A stretch of 13,117 nt of DNA from Conidiobolus incongruus B7586 (taxonomy: Eukaryota; Entomophthoromycota; Entomophthoromycetes; Entomophthorales; Conidiobolaceae): assembly GCA_000697335.1 (NCBI GenBank), contig JNEM01013195.1:1-13117 (forward strand), in the 5' to 3' direction. The position numbers and the translations under genes are program-made. The notes beneath the pieces were generated by a model, which was not told the DNA's origin, ran no database searches, and worked only from the letters and a program-made list of their open reading frames with translations. This document shows, one piece after another, positions 1 to 9,090 of the stretch (its first letter is position 1; each line of letters starts with the position of its first letter).

Positions 1-1317
1 TTAATATAAAATTTTAATTAATATATGATATTAATTTTATTTAAAATTTAATTAAGGTATAATATTTATAACTTATTTTTATATCTAACTAAATGGATAT
101 TAGTTAAATATTGAATAACAAAATTTATATATATAAAATTATTAAATTCGAAATATATTTATACTTTATACCACTTTAGACTATTTAATGATCAAATAAT
201 ATATTTATTATTATTAATTTAGATTAATTATTAACAATATTAGTTATTATTTTCTTTCTCATTAAAATTTAAATTCATTATAATCTTTATATCCCTGATA
301 TTTATTATTCCAAATTTAAAAATAAAATAAAATAACTTTAGATAAATTCAACTTTTATTTAATCATTAAAATCCAATTTTAGTTTAATCAAACCTAATGA
401 ACATTTCATTATATACACGAAAATATATATTTAATATTTTTCTAAATTACAAAAGATATAACCTTAAATAAATATTTAAAATAAATAAAAGATTAGGTAA
501 ATATAAATTTATTTAAAAAATTTTGAATTTTAATTCGAATTAAAAAATCTCAGTTTAATATTATTAGGGTATAATAAGTCTAACTTCAAGGCTTTAATTA
601 AATATAAAAATGAAATTTTTTTAAGTTTAATAAATTTTTATTAAAGCTAATAGAAGAATTATATTATTTGATTATTAATTCACAGAATATAATTCAATAT
701 AGGAATCTATAAATTATTCTTTTTAAATCTTATAATTAATACAATTAAAATAAAGTATAATTTTTCAAACCTAAGTATAATTAACTCTATTTTTAGATCA
801 AAATGATAATTATCAAAAAACTAGAAAAAATCTTAGAAACAAACTATGTATTAAAATATTCTTAGTATTTAAAAAGAATAATTGATAAACTTAAAATAAA
901 TAATTTGTGAGAATAACCTTAATAATTAAATATTGAAAAATAAACTATAAATTTAGTATTCAGATCACTAAAAATAAGAAGATATCAATAATAAAAACCT
1001 TTTGATATAAAGTTTCAAGAAAAAAAAATTAAGTTATATAAAATATACCTTATTAAAGACATATAATAAGATAAGAAGAGTTTAATATAAAATAATATTT
1101 AATCCAGAAATAATTAAAATCTAGATAACCAAATAATAGTAATATATAATTAGTCCTTATATATATACACTAGCCCACAAAAATGAGTCATAAAATTAAA
1201 AATATAAATATTTCTATTAATATCTTAATCAAATCTAATTTAAATAAACTTATATTTATCTATGAAATTAATATATATTTTTTATTTATAATATAATATA
1301 TAGAGTTAATTTAATTA
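1..1317. other. AT-rich stretch without recognisable genes
   Basis: I see no open frame of useful length, no tRNA-like cloverleaf and no obvious repeat in this 1.3 kb. Base composition matches the decayed transposons to its right, so it may be repeat DNA decayed past recognition, but nothing in it shows that directly. Confidence 0.5.
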
Positions 1318-1385
1318 ACTATTAATTGATATATTAAAACTAAAAGTATATTTATAATGAGTTATAAATTTAAAGGTTTTAGTAT
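1318..1385 (+). repeat. Left terminal inverted repeat of Tc1 copy A
   Basis: The repeat pairs with 2510-2577. The shared core GTTATAAATTTAAAGG lies at 1361-1376, 43 bases in from the end. On the right side the matching core is also 43 bases in. Confidence 0.75.
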
Positions 1386-1396
1386 TGATAGAAAAA

Positions 1397-2420
1397 TTAA
1401 TATTTAATATATCTACCTTTTGCTTTTCTAACTTCTATAAGTTTATAAGGTATAAAATCAACTAGCTTTTTATATTAAGCAAGATTAATATTATTTTAAG
1501 CTTTTTAAATATACTCTTAAAATTAATTTAAATTTTTTTATTAAAGGGAAAGCTTTAATTAATTTTTTTAATTAATCCTAATGATGTTTAATTAAGTTAA
1601 AATTAAAAAATTAAAAACATTATTTTATAATAGTTATTTTGTTATTTTTAAGCTATATAATAATAGAATTTATATTATAGCAAAGGGTATTATCTTGTTG
1701 AAAAATAATATTTAACTTATTTAACTTATATCACTCAATAATTTTTTTTAATTTATTATTTAAAATATTTTAGTATATTTTAGCATTAATTCTTTTATTA
1801 ACCTTATAAAGATATTTTACACTTAAAGATAATATATATCCCTAAATTATAATTAACCTATTATTGTATTTTTAAGTTATAATAATATAATGGTTATAAA
1901 GTAATTTTTTATCTTTTTTCAAATATTTAACTTCTTTATTAGATTTATTAAAATATATCTTTATTTTATTAAACTAAAAAATTTTACTTTAGTTAATTTT
2001 AATTCAACTTTAGTGTTAACATTTAAATTCCTACTTTATAATAAAAATTCTTTAATTAAAGGTATTTTTTCTTAAAATATAAATGGTATTTATTTTAATA
2101 TAAAGTATATATAACAGTATTAGTACTAATTAATATTCTTGTATAGTTTTATTATTCTTGTTATATTTTCACAATAATATTATATTTATCTATATTAATT
2201 AATTTATAAATATACTTTTTATCATATTTATTTATAATTTTAAAATACTTAAGTTTTAGTTTAAGTATTTCTTTAATATCATTCTTAATAACCTTTATTA
2301 TAGTAGATTAACTAATACTAATAGCTCTAATAATCTCAAATGTTATTTTATTTTTATTATCAAGTTAATTAATATATAAATGAATTTTTTTAGAGAGAGA
2401 TTTAAATATTATAATATTAA
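1397..2420 (-). pseudogene. Tc1-family transposase remnant (copy A)
   Basis: A transposase would bind the element's inverted repeats and cut and rejoin DNA through a DDE centre. Reading the minus strand, a helix-turn-helix-like start (IIRAISIS, near 2330-2350) is followed by a segment resembling the Tc1 KRYI..LINTGKY region, then IFQQDN with the second catalytic Asp at 1692-1694. Exactly 34 residues later is the third catalytic position (1587-1589), now Lys (AAA) instead of Glu. The preceding SPDLNPI block reads FFNFNLI; all but one of its changes are explained by C-to-T or G-to-A. The last 18 residues IPYKLIEVRKAKGRYIKY end in TAA. Length (about 340 codons) fits the family. Many in-frame stops, largely at former Gln and Trp codons, make it inactive. 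The exact start is not determinable. Confidence 0.85.
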
Positions 2421-2509
2421 TTTTAAAATATTAATTTAGTAATTTTTTAGTATATATAATACTATAAAAAAAGAAGATATATATAAGTTTTGTTATTTAT
2501 ATCCTTTTA

Positions 2510-2577
2510 ACTTATAAACCTATAAATTTATAACTTACCCTAGTTAAATTTTAGGTTTTAATATATTAACCAATAGA
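2510..2577 (-). repeat. Right terminal inverted repeat of Tc1 copy A
   Basis: Its reverse complement matches 1318-1385. The core CCTATAAATTTATAAC is at 2519-2534. The outer part (CTATTGGTTAATATATTAAA when read inward) is clearly similar to the left end. Confidence 0.75.
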
Positions 2578-2656
2578 TAATAAAATATAATAAAATATAA
2601 TTAGTTATAATCAACTAATAAAGGCAAATATATATATTATTAAATAATGATATTTA

Positions 2657-2725
2657 GCTATTAATTGGTTAAAATATAAACCTTTAAATTTTACCTAGGG
2701 TAAGTTATAAATTTATAGGTTTTTA
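2657..2725 (+). repeat. Left terminal inverted repeat of Tc1 copy B
   Basis: The core GTTATAAATTTATAGG is at 2704-2719. The outermost bases GCTATTAATTGG match the outer end of copy A (ACTATTAATTGA at 1318). Confidence 0.75.
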
Positions 2726-2737
2726 ATGATAAAAAAT

Positions 2738-2900
2738 TTAAAACTTAATGTATCTACCTTTAGTTTTTTTAACTTCTTTAAGTTTGTGGGGTATAGAATC
2801 AATTAACTTTTTACACTAAAAAAGGTTAATTTTGTTCTATGTTTTTTAAATATATTTTTAAAGTTGATTTAAATTTTTTACTAGGGGGAAAACTTTAATA
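2738..2900 (-). pseudogene. C-terminal part of Tc1 copy B transposase
   Basis: Reading the minus strand, this piece carries the family's C-terminal tail, KLIDSIPHKLKEVKKTKGRY followed by IKF and a TAA stop at 2738-2740. It matches the tail of copy A (IPYKLIEVRKAKGRYIKY) residue for residue in most places. It is cut from the rest of the transposase (4210 onward) by the mariner insertion. The tail is short, but its agreement with copy A and with Tc1 transposases in general is convincing. Confidence 0.8.
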
Positions 2901-2933
2901 TTACTCTGCATTTTTAATAATAAGAATTTTTTG
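2901..2933 (+). repeat. Left inverted repeat of the mariner
   Basis: This roughly 33 bp end matches the reverse complement of 4177-4209 at about three quarters of positions, with one single-base gap. Several mismatches are C/T or G/A pairs, as expected for decayed copies of one sequence. Confidence 0.75.
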
Positions 2934-2989
2934 CAATTAAAAATAAATAAACATTTGAATATATAATATATCAAAATAAATATATAATA

Positions 2990-4020
2990 TAAATTTAATA
3001 GTCTCTTTTATTATTAATAACTTTTTACCATACTTTTAGCAAACTTCTAACACCTAAAAAATAGTTTTTTTTATTAAAGACTGAAATTTAATGTTTTACA
3101 AACCAATTAAATTTTCCTGTAGAAATTTTCTTTTTTACAAGCTAGTTTTTTAATTGCCTAAAGCAATTATAATTACATAGGTTATAATCAAAGGAATATA
3201 CTAGATATAGTAGTTCTTTCTAGTTATTTTTAATTAGAAAGTTTTTTACAATTTTAGATTTATGTATTTTATAATTATCATGTAAAATAATAGGTTTTCT
3301 CAAATTATATTGAGAACACTAATTAGAAATACTTTTATTTAAAAAAACAATATATAGTTTACTATTAATTGATTTTCCTTTAGGAACTAAATAAGAATAG
3401 CATATATCATTATAATTTATTATAATAATTAATATTTGTTTATTAACAAAATGCTTATTTAAAGTGATTTGTGGAGGGGGTTAATTTAACTTAATCTAGC
3501 ATTTTGAATTGTGTTTTAATAAAGGATTATACATAGGGATTTAAGATTCATCAATTGTAATTATTTACTGTAAAAGTTTAAGCTTCTAGTAATATTTCAA
3601 TAGGTTTTGTTTAGCAATAACTACTCTAACTTTTTTTAAGCTTTAGTTAAATTATAAGGTACTTATTTTATATTTTTATTTATTAATTTTAGTTTAAATT
3701 TTAAAATATATAAAATACTTGTAAAACTAATATTAAAGTGCTTAGATAATTCTCTAGCTAAAATAAAAAGATACTTTTTAATATATTTTTTCACTCTATT
3801 TATAATTGAAAGAGTAATAGTTAAAGTTAGTTTTTTAGATTTTAGCAGGTTTTAAATAATTTCTCTTTTAGCTTTAAAGTAATTTACCTAGTAATAAATT
3901 GTTGATTTAGATAATACTTTATTACCAAAAGCTGCTTGTAAATTTTAAATAATTTTAGAGGGTTTATGGTTAAGTTTTACTAATACCAAAATAAAAAACT
4001 TTTGATGATTACTATTTGGT
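2990..4020 (-). pseudogene. mariner-family transposase remnant
   Basis: About 343 codons on the minus strand, the usual length for a mariner transposase. From the N-terminus: an HTH-like region (QAAFGNKVLSKSTIY near 3920-3960), a stretch LARELSKHFNISFTSILYIL, then ITIDES with the first catalytic Asp at 3550-3552. LRKPIILHDN carries the second Asp at 3277-3279. The block SFDYNLCNYNCF corresponds to the family's SPDLxPCDYHLF. The third catalytic residue lies 34 residues after the second, at 3172-3174, and is Asn (AAT) where mariner has Asp. All three catalytic positions are in one frame. The conserved WVP(H/Y)xLT motif has lost its Trp to a stop. Several in-frame stops at Trp and Gln positions and the missing catalytic Asp make it inactive. 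Confidence 0.88.
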
Positions 4021-4176
4021 TTAAGTATGATTAAATTAAACAATCAATTTTAAAAAGTTAATTTTTTAATCAAAAAAACTAATATATATATATATATTAA
4101 AAATATATAATTTTTTATTAACTTTATATATATTTATTTTTTTCAAATTGATAATATGTTTAAAAAATCAAAAATT

Positions 4177-4209
4177 AAAAAATTTCCTATTATTTTAAAT
4201 TTAAGGTAA
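4177..4209 (-). repeat. Right inverted repeat of the mariner
   Basis: Its reverse complement starts TTACCTTAAATTTAAAATAA and pairs with 2901-2933. It is followed directly by the TA at 4210-4211. Confidence 0.75.
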
Positions 4210-5075
4210 TAACTTTTTTTAACTAATCTTAAAAGTATTTAATTAAATTAAAGTTAAAGATTAAAAAAACTACTTTATAAATATTATCTTGTTATTTTTA
4301 AGTTATTTGGTAGTAAAAGTTATAGTATAACAAGAAATATTATCTTATTAGAAAATAACATTAGATTTGTTTAACCTATATTATTCAATAATTTTTTTCA
4401 ATTTATTATTTAGAATACTTTAATACATTTTAATATTAATTCTTTTATTAACTTTATAAAGATATCTTACACCTAAAAACAATATATATCCTTAAATAAT
4501 AATTAACCTATCATTGTACTTTTAGGTAAAATTAACATAATGGTTATAAAATAGTTTTATATTTTTTCTGAAGTATCTAGCTTTTCTATTAAATTTACTA
4601 AAGTATATTTTTGTTTTATTAAACTAAATAACCTTATTTTAATTGGTTTAAATTTAATATTAATGGTAACATTTAAACTCTTACCTAGTTTTATAATAGG
4701 ATTTCTTTAGTTAAAGGTGTTTTTTCTTAAAGTGTAAGTAATATCTATGCTAATATAAAACACATATAATAATATTAGTGTTAACTAATATTCTTGTATA
4801 ATTTTATAGTTCCTGTTATATTTCTATAGTAATATTACACTTACCTATATTAACTAACCTATAAATATACTTCTTATTATATTTATCTATGATTTTAATA
4901 TACTTAAGTTTAAGTTTAAATGTTTTTTTATTGTTATTCTTAATAGTTTTAACTATAATAAACTAACTAACATTAGTAATTCTAGCAATATTATAAGTTG
5001 ATTTATTTTTTTTATAAAGTTGATTAATATACAAGTAAATTTTTTTAGAGAGGGATTTAAGTATAATGATACTAA
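4210..5075 (-). pseudogene. N-terminal and central part of Tc1 copy B transposase
   Basis: Minus-strand remnant aligning with 1565-2420 of copy A. The catalytic Asp codon is at 4342-4344, in the block F**DN where copy A reads FQQDN; the two Gln codons (4345-4350) are TAA TAA here and CAA CAA in A. Downstream, a conserved Trp of the WLK motif and a later Trp are also stops. A one-base length difference from copy A lies just before the SPDLNPIE region. The rest of the protein is at 2738-2900, beyond the mariner insertion. The start is only approximate. Confidence 0.8.
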
Positions 5076-5169
5076 TAAAAAAATTTAATATATTTGTAAA
5101 ATATTATATAAAAAAATAACAAAAAGAGAAAAAAGATATGGTTATATATTGTTAAATATATCTCTTTAT

Positions 5170-5237
5170 CTTAAAAACCTGTAAATTTATAACTCACCTT
5201 GATTAAATATTAAAGGTTAATATTTTTGTTAATAATT
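5170..5237 (-). repeat. Right terminal inverted repeat of Tc1 copy B
   Basis: The core CCTGTAAATTTATAAC is at 5178-5193, 44 bases in from the end, matching the spacing in the other three repeats. The outermost bases are the least well preserved of the four ends. Confidence 0.7.
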
Positions 5238-5974
5238 TACCAAATATATTTAAATATATTTATTTATTATTAAATAATATACCTTAATTATATATTATAG
5301 TTTCAAGTAATTTAATATATACAATTATTTTAGTTATTATTTAAATATATTTTTAAGATTATTAAAGTTGATTAAAAAAAATAATTGATAAATCAAATAT
5401 CAAATTATAATAACTTATTTTTGATTATATATAACTCTAAAAATTATATATGATAATTAATTTCTCTAATGCAAAATATTGATACAATGGATTATAACTT
5501 TCAAAAATTATTTAAACCTTTGTAAAAAATATTATATTTTAATAATATTAATTCTCATTTAATCATATATTAATAAAATATTAAAATCATAAAATTTAAA
5601 AATAAATAAATAAATTAAAATTTATTACATAACAAGCTAAAAAAGGTTATTTAATTATATATTTTAATAAATGCTATTATTTTATTTTTTATATTTATAA
5701 TTTTTGAAATAATCATATTTCTAATAGTTTTAATAATTATAAAATTATCAGTTATTGTTTAATTTGTATTTTTATTTTAATAAAATATATTTAATTAAGA
5801 GTAAGAGTTTTTGGTATATAGTAATTATATATATTGAATACTATATAAAGAATTATATATATTGGATTAACAAAAACTTTCCAATATCCTTATTATTATT
5901 TCAAAATAAACCAAAATATCAATACTAAAAAGATTATTTTATTCAATAATCAACAAGATTAGTTTTCTAAAATT
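5238..5974. other. AT-rich spacer
   Basis: No gene is visible. A 14-base direct repeat, AATTATATATATTG, occurs at 5823-5836 and 5851-5864, 28 bases apart; in DNA this AT-rich it may be chance. There is no recognisable transposon end beyond the TA at 5238-5239. Confidence 0.4.
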
Positions 5975-6060
5975 TAGGTTAGGGCTTACTTCCTTAATGT
6001 CTTTTACTCTATGCAAGGCCTGAACAAAATTGAGCAAATTTGATATCTTTTAAAAAGTTT
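5975..6060 (-). other. Short coding-like island, unknown origin
   Basis: A patch with clearly more G and C than its surroundings. On the minus strand it reads as a run of about 36 codons including NFVQALHRVKDIKEVSPNLN before a stop. I recognise no family. It may be a fragment of a lost gene or element. The single TTAGGG inside it is not a telomere repeat. Confidence 0.3.
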
Positions 6061-6239
6061 AACTATGAACATAATGATAATAAAATTAAATAAAAAAAAT
6101 TTGATTAATAATAATATTTAATATTAAGCTAAATAATTAATATATACAGTTATTGTTATAATATAAAGTCACATATTTATTCAATAACTCAATATAACTT
6201 TACCTTATATCTAAACTCTCCCATAATTTATTCTTACTC

Positions 6240-6570
6240 CATCTTATTAATGTTATCAAAAAAGCATTACCTCAATGAAAGACAACTCTCTTAATCTAGA
6301 TAGTGGAGGTTTCTTGAAACAAAATAACTACTCTAGTTCCCAGTACTAGGATAATATATATAGATAAATGCTGAAAATTAATATAAATAAAAATATAAAA
6401 GATCTATAGACCAAATTAGACATTACGTTTATGATATCCGAATATAAATTGAAAAAGTTAAAAAACTAAATTTATTAAACAATATATCAAATAACCTACA
6501 AATCTAGTCAATTTATTCTAATTATAAAAATTGATGAATAGTTAAATAAAATCTCCTTTGTATTATAATC
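6240..6570 (+). other. Broken coding-like stretch, unknown origin
   Basis: On the plus strand one frame keeps protein-like composition, for example MKDNSLNLDSGGFLKQNNYS from the ATG at 6276, followed by a Lys/Ile/Leu-rich stretch. The frame is broken by several stops and cannot be an active gene as it stands. I recognise no domain, and whether this was a host gene or part of a mobile element is open. It lies convergent with the gene ending at 6569. Confidence 0.3.
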
Positions 6571-6826
6571 AGTCATTTCTATCATTATGGCTTTGGAATT
6601 GAAATGCAATATTTCCAATTTCTGTGTAATCTCTACTCTGATCCCCAAGAGACTGAATTGGGGTTAAATCCTCATTATTCACTTTGTCAGTCCCAGGAAT
6701 ATCTGATCTGTCACCAGTGCTCTGAATTTGTGAAGGATATGTTCCTTTTCCTGAGTAATGGCCTTGTATAGCTTCAGATGATTTGAATGCAGATTCTGCA
6801 CCTTTGGAGAATCTATTTTTATTCAT
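6569..6826 (-). CDS. Small SMP-repeat (LEA-like) protein, divergent paralogue
   Basis: An 85-residue protein and the most divergent member of the array. Two SMP-like repeats are still visible: residues 6-40 (FSKGAESAFKSSEAIQGHYS then GKGTY and IQSTGD) and residues 50-85 (NNEDLTPIQSLGD ending FQSHNDRND). The PTGxGSY core of repeat 1 has become YSGKGTY, and the GFYTGPGST core of repeat 2 is replaced by RDYTEIGNI. It has no Trp or Cys and is strongly hydrophilic, with no signal peptide or membrane segment. The family resemblance suggests a cytosolic protective or stress role; this is inferred. The start ATG at 6826 has A at -3 and gives the N-terminal length of its relatives; it ends in TGA. It is the last gene of the array and is intact, but may be drifting in function. 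Confidence 0.75.
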   Translation of the reverse strand: MNKNRFSKGAESAFKSSEAIQGHYSGKGTYPSQIQSTGDRSDIPGTDKVNNEDLTPIQSLGDQSRDYTEIGNIAFQFQSHNDRND

Positions 6827-6889
6827 TATGTAAAGATAATACTATGAGTGAATTGGATAATTTCAATCGTAAATTATTAAACAGATGTA

Positions 6890-6968
6890 TTTTATACTCA
6901 GAAATAGTTATTTTTTCATAATTATCAAATAAGTATAAACAGATTAAAAGTTAATCAATTTGACCTCA
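6890..6968 (-). promoter_or_regulatory. Possible promoter of the 6569-6826 gene
   Basis: A good TATA box (TATAAAA on the minus strand) lies at 6890-6896, 64 bases upstream of the start. A TGAGGTCA octamer (minus strand) is at 6961-6968, of the same TGANNTCA form as upstream of the other copies. It sits about 135 bases upstream and is not next to the TATA box, so the match may be chance. Confidence 0.35.
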
Positions 6969-7618
6969 GGATTATATGTACAGTTATATATTTTAATTCT
7001 TTGAGCTAATATTGTATCAAGTGCTAGTAGATCTGGTCTAGCTAAAAAAATATGCAATTATATGAATCTTTCATTCATAGAATCAAACATATTTGAAATA
7101 TGGATCAATAAGCATATCAATCATTAATCAGTATTTACATAATATCAAATTTTAAATTTCAAATTTATTTTTATATATTAATATACAGTTATAGCTATCA
7201 TCAAGTATGTGTAGTTAATGATATAAAAGACATACATATATATTGTTGAAGCAAATGAAAATTGCTTGATATAAATTTTATTAGGCATATTTCAAAATTT
7301 GTTTTATTCCTGGAATAGTCGATAGTTTGGATTCAATATTGATAATCACATTGTTCTATAATGAATTTAAAATCATTTTGGTTATTTTAGGTTATAATAT
7401 ATAATTCAATAAAACTGTTAGGTAATTATCAATCAAATCTTTATAAATAATATATGCTAATAATAATTTAAGGTAGATATAGCGATTTATTTGAGTAAAA
7501 ATTTAAATATGAGCATATAAATACTAATAATATAAATGTGTAAATAATCCAAGTGCGAATTATACAGCTAAATATCAAGATTAAAAAATAAATCATACTT
7601 GGGAATTAATAGAAGGTT
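6969..7618. other. AT-rich spacer between paralogues
   Basis: I see no gene, RNA or clear repeat here. It presumably contains distal upstream sequence of the 6569-6826 gene and the 3' region of the 7619-7885 gene. Confidence 0.5.
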
Positions 7619-7885
7619 TTAACTATCCCTTTTGTCCACATAACTCTGAAATTGTGCTGTTGTACTTCCAGATCCAGTATCAAAACCTTCCTTGTCTCCA
7701 ATGGATTGAATTTCAGATACATCTTGCTCACTTAAAAGTTCACCTGATTTACGGCGCCTTTCTGCTTTGTCTGCAGCACTTTGAACTTCCGATGCATATG
7801 AACCTCTTCCGGTGGGATGACCTTTACTTGCTTCGCAAGACTGAAATGCTGCTGCAGCTTCTTTGGATAATCCGTGTTGACTCAT
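7619..7885 (-). CDS. Small SMP-repeat (seed maturation protein / LEA-like) protein
   Basis: An 88-residue hydrophilic protein built of two SMP-like repeats of about 34 residues. Repeat 1 is residues 7-40 (SKEAAAAFQSCEASKGHPTG, then RGSY and VQSAADK); repeat 2 is residues 52-85 (LSEQDVSEIQSIGDKEGFDT, then GSGST and FQSYVDK). SMP-domain proteins are LEA-type proteins tied to desiccation and seed or spore maturation; the role here is inferred from that. It has one Cys and no Trp, signal peptide or membrane segment. An in-frame ATG at 7927 would add 14 residues, but all relatives start at the position of 7885, that ATG has A at -3, and the conserved promoter box at 7938-7946 leaves room for it. 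About 75% identical to the 9091-9363 product over 73 residues, counted by eye. Confidence 0.88.
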   Translation of the reverse strand: MSQHGLSKEAAAAFQSCEASKGHPTGRGSYASEVQSAADKAERRRKSGELLSEQDVSEIQSIGDKEGFDTGSGSTTAQFQSYVDKRDS

Positions 7886-7937
7886 ATTTAATAGTAACTC
7901 TCTACTAATCGATAGCAACTGTATCAATCACCATTAT

Positions 7938-7968
7938 TATATACTAAATCATCTTGTAAATGATTTCA
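7938..7968 (-). promoter_or_regulatory. Promoter module: ATGAAATCAT site plus TAGTATATA box
   Basis: On the minus strand, TGAAATCA (7961-7968, inside ATGAAATCAT) is followed 14 bases later by TAGTATATA (7938-7946), 53 bases upstream of the start at 7885. The same pair with the same 14-base gap precedes the 9091-9363 gene, and with a 13-base gap the 11842-12111 gene. The octamer has the TGANNTCA form of bZIP (ATF/CREB-like) sites; the factor is inferred. Confidence 0.65.
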
Positions 7969-9090
7969 TTATGAAATAATCTCATTGAATTAAATCAATT
8001 GTTCATCACTAAAATAAAATATTCTGATAACTATTAATTCATGGAAAGAGACTCAAAGAAATTTGAAATTATTATTTTGAATTTTGAAATGAAACAAGTA
8101 TAACTTTGTAATAAATTTATAAATTTCAAATAATGTATATGTTATACTTACATATATTGGAGAATGTTTTAAAAATCAAATTTATTTTTTTAATTTGCTA
8201 TGACTTATGTTAAATACATTTAAATAAATAGTTTTGAAAAATCAATCAGATAATTAATTCTTATTTATATAAGTGATGTACTAATTATAGGGATGATGTT
8301 CTAAGAGAATGATTCCAATCCATATTAACCATTGTTATATAAATAATTAATAAACAATTTCTTTTCATAATTATAATTATAATTTTAAATATTGGATTAT
8401 TGGAAATACACTTTTTTTAAGTTTTATCTAATATTATTGTAACCTCAAATTTTAATACAATATTCAAAACATAAGTTTAAAATAAAAAGAAAGTTAACCA
8501 TATATTAATTTTTATTTAATTGGAATACAACTATGTCCAGCAATATATTCATTTATATTTATTGCTTGTTTTGAATTTAATTTTAACTTTTTGTACTTTG
8601 AAAATTAAATTTTAATTGTCTTAATTGCAAAAAATTTATATGAGTAATATAATTATTTAGTAAAATATGAATTGAACAATCAATAATAAATGTTTCTAAT
8701 AATTCAAATATATTATTCTCAGTCTAAATGAAGTATTATTAATATTATGATGTTTTGTTCAAATATATCCTCGTGAGTATTCATGTACTTAATACAATTT
8801 TATTATAATATGCAATGGTATAGAATTACATATAATTTGAACTAATATTAATATTATTGTTATAATTGTGTATTTTATAAAATCAAATATTTAAATAATA
8901 TCTACAATAAGGATATAGATTTATATTGCGCATATTTAAAGTTATCATTGAGAAAATTACTGTTCAAATTTTTTAAGATAAAAAATCTTTGTTTATTTTG
9001 TATCTGTCACAAGTAAAATTGAATTCATGACTTATAAAATTATAAAATATAGTTTACAATTTAAAAAGTCCAAATACTTATATAATTTGA
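7969..9090. other. AT-rich spacer between paralogues
   Basis: Over 1.1 kb with no open frame, RNA gene or clear repeat that I can support. Low-complexity runs such as AAATTTGAAATTATTATTTT occur but form no organised array. Confidence 0.5.

Larger units (their letters stand above)
1318..2577 (-). mobile_element. Tc1-like (DD34E) DNA transposon, copy A, decayed
   Basis: This is a 1,260 bp element bounded by inverted repeats of almost 70 bp and flanked by TA at 1316-1317 and 2578-2579, the target usual for Tc1/mariner elements. The transposase is on the minus strand. Its sequence aligns along the whole length with copy B at 2657-5237 once the mariner in B is set aside. Recognisable pieces are the catalytic FQQDN block (1689-1703) and an intact C-terminal tail ending at the stop 1397-1399. 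The Tc1 assignment rests on these motifs and on the 34-residue spacing to the third catalytic position. Ends are read from the inverted repeats and could be off by a few bases. Confidence 0.85.
2901..4209 (-). mobile_element. mariner (DD34D) DNA transposon nested in Tc1 copy B
   Basis: The element is 1,309 bp, the size normal for mariner. It begins TTACTCTGCATTTTTAATAA, and its right end reads TTACCTTAAATTTAAAATAA in reverse complement. TA flanks it on both sides (2899-2900 and 4210-4211). Outside these TAs the surrounding Tc1 sequence (AACTTTAA on the left, ACTTTTTTTA on the right) continues exactly as in uninterrupted copy A near 1551-1570. The internal transposase is on the minus strand, as in the host element. 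It keeps more G/C and more readable protein than the Tc1 copies, as expected of the youngest insertion. Confidence 0.9.
2657..5237 (-). mobile_element. Tc1-like (DD34E) DNA transposon, copy B, interrupted by a mariner
   Basis: This is a second copy of the 1318-2577 element in the same orientation. It spans 2,581 bp because a 1,309 bp mariner lies inside it; without the insert and one TA duplicate it would be about 1,270 bp, close to copy A. Inverted repeats are at 2657-2725 and 5170-5237, with TA at 2655-2656 and 5238-5239. Parts of B keep more G and C than the matching parts of A, but B has lost the two Gln codons that A keeps before its catalytic Asp, so the two copies decayed independently. 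Confidence 0.85.

Noticed and set aside
1318-5237. Ciliate-type code with TAA/TAG read as Gln
   Set aside because: Stops also replace Trp codons, catalytic residues are lost, and the intact genes use CAA/CAG for Gln and standard stops. Decay by transitions explains the pattern better.
5823-5864. Direct repeat AATTATATATATTG as a possible transposon end or operator
   Set aside because: Two short copies in nearly pure AT sequence are expected by chance, and nothing around them supports a function.
5975-5990. TTAGGG telomere-like motif
   Set aside because: It occurs once, with no tandem repetition.
7654-7908. Plus-strand open frame opposite the 7619-7885 gene
   Set aside because: It is an antisense shadow of a conserved SMP-repeat gene. 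Its translation is low-complexity and has no counterpart opposite the paralogues.
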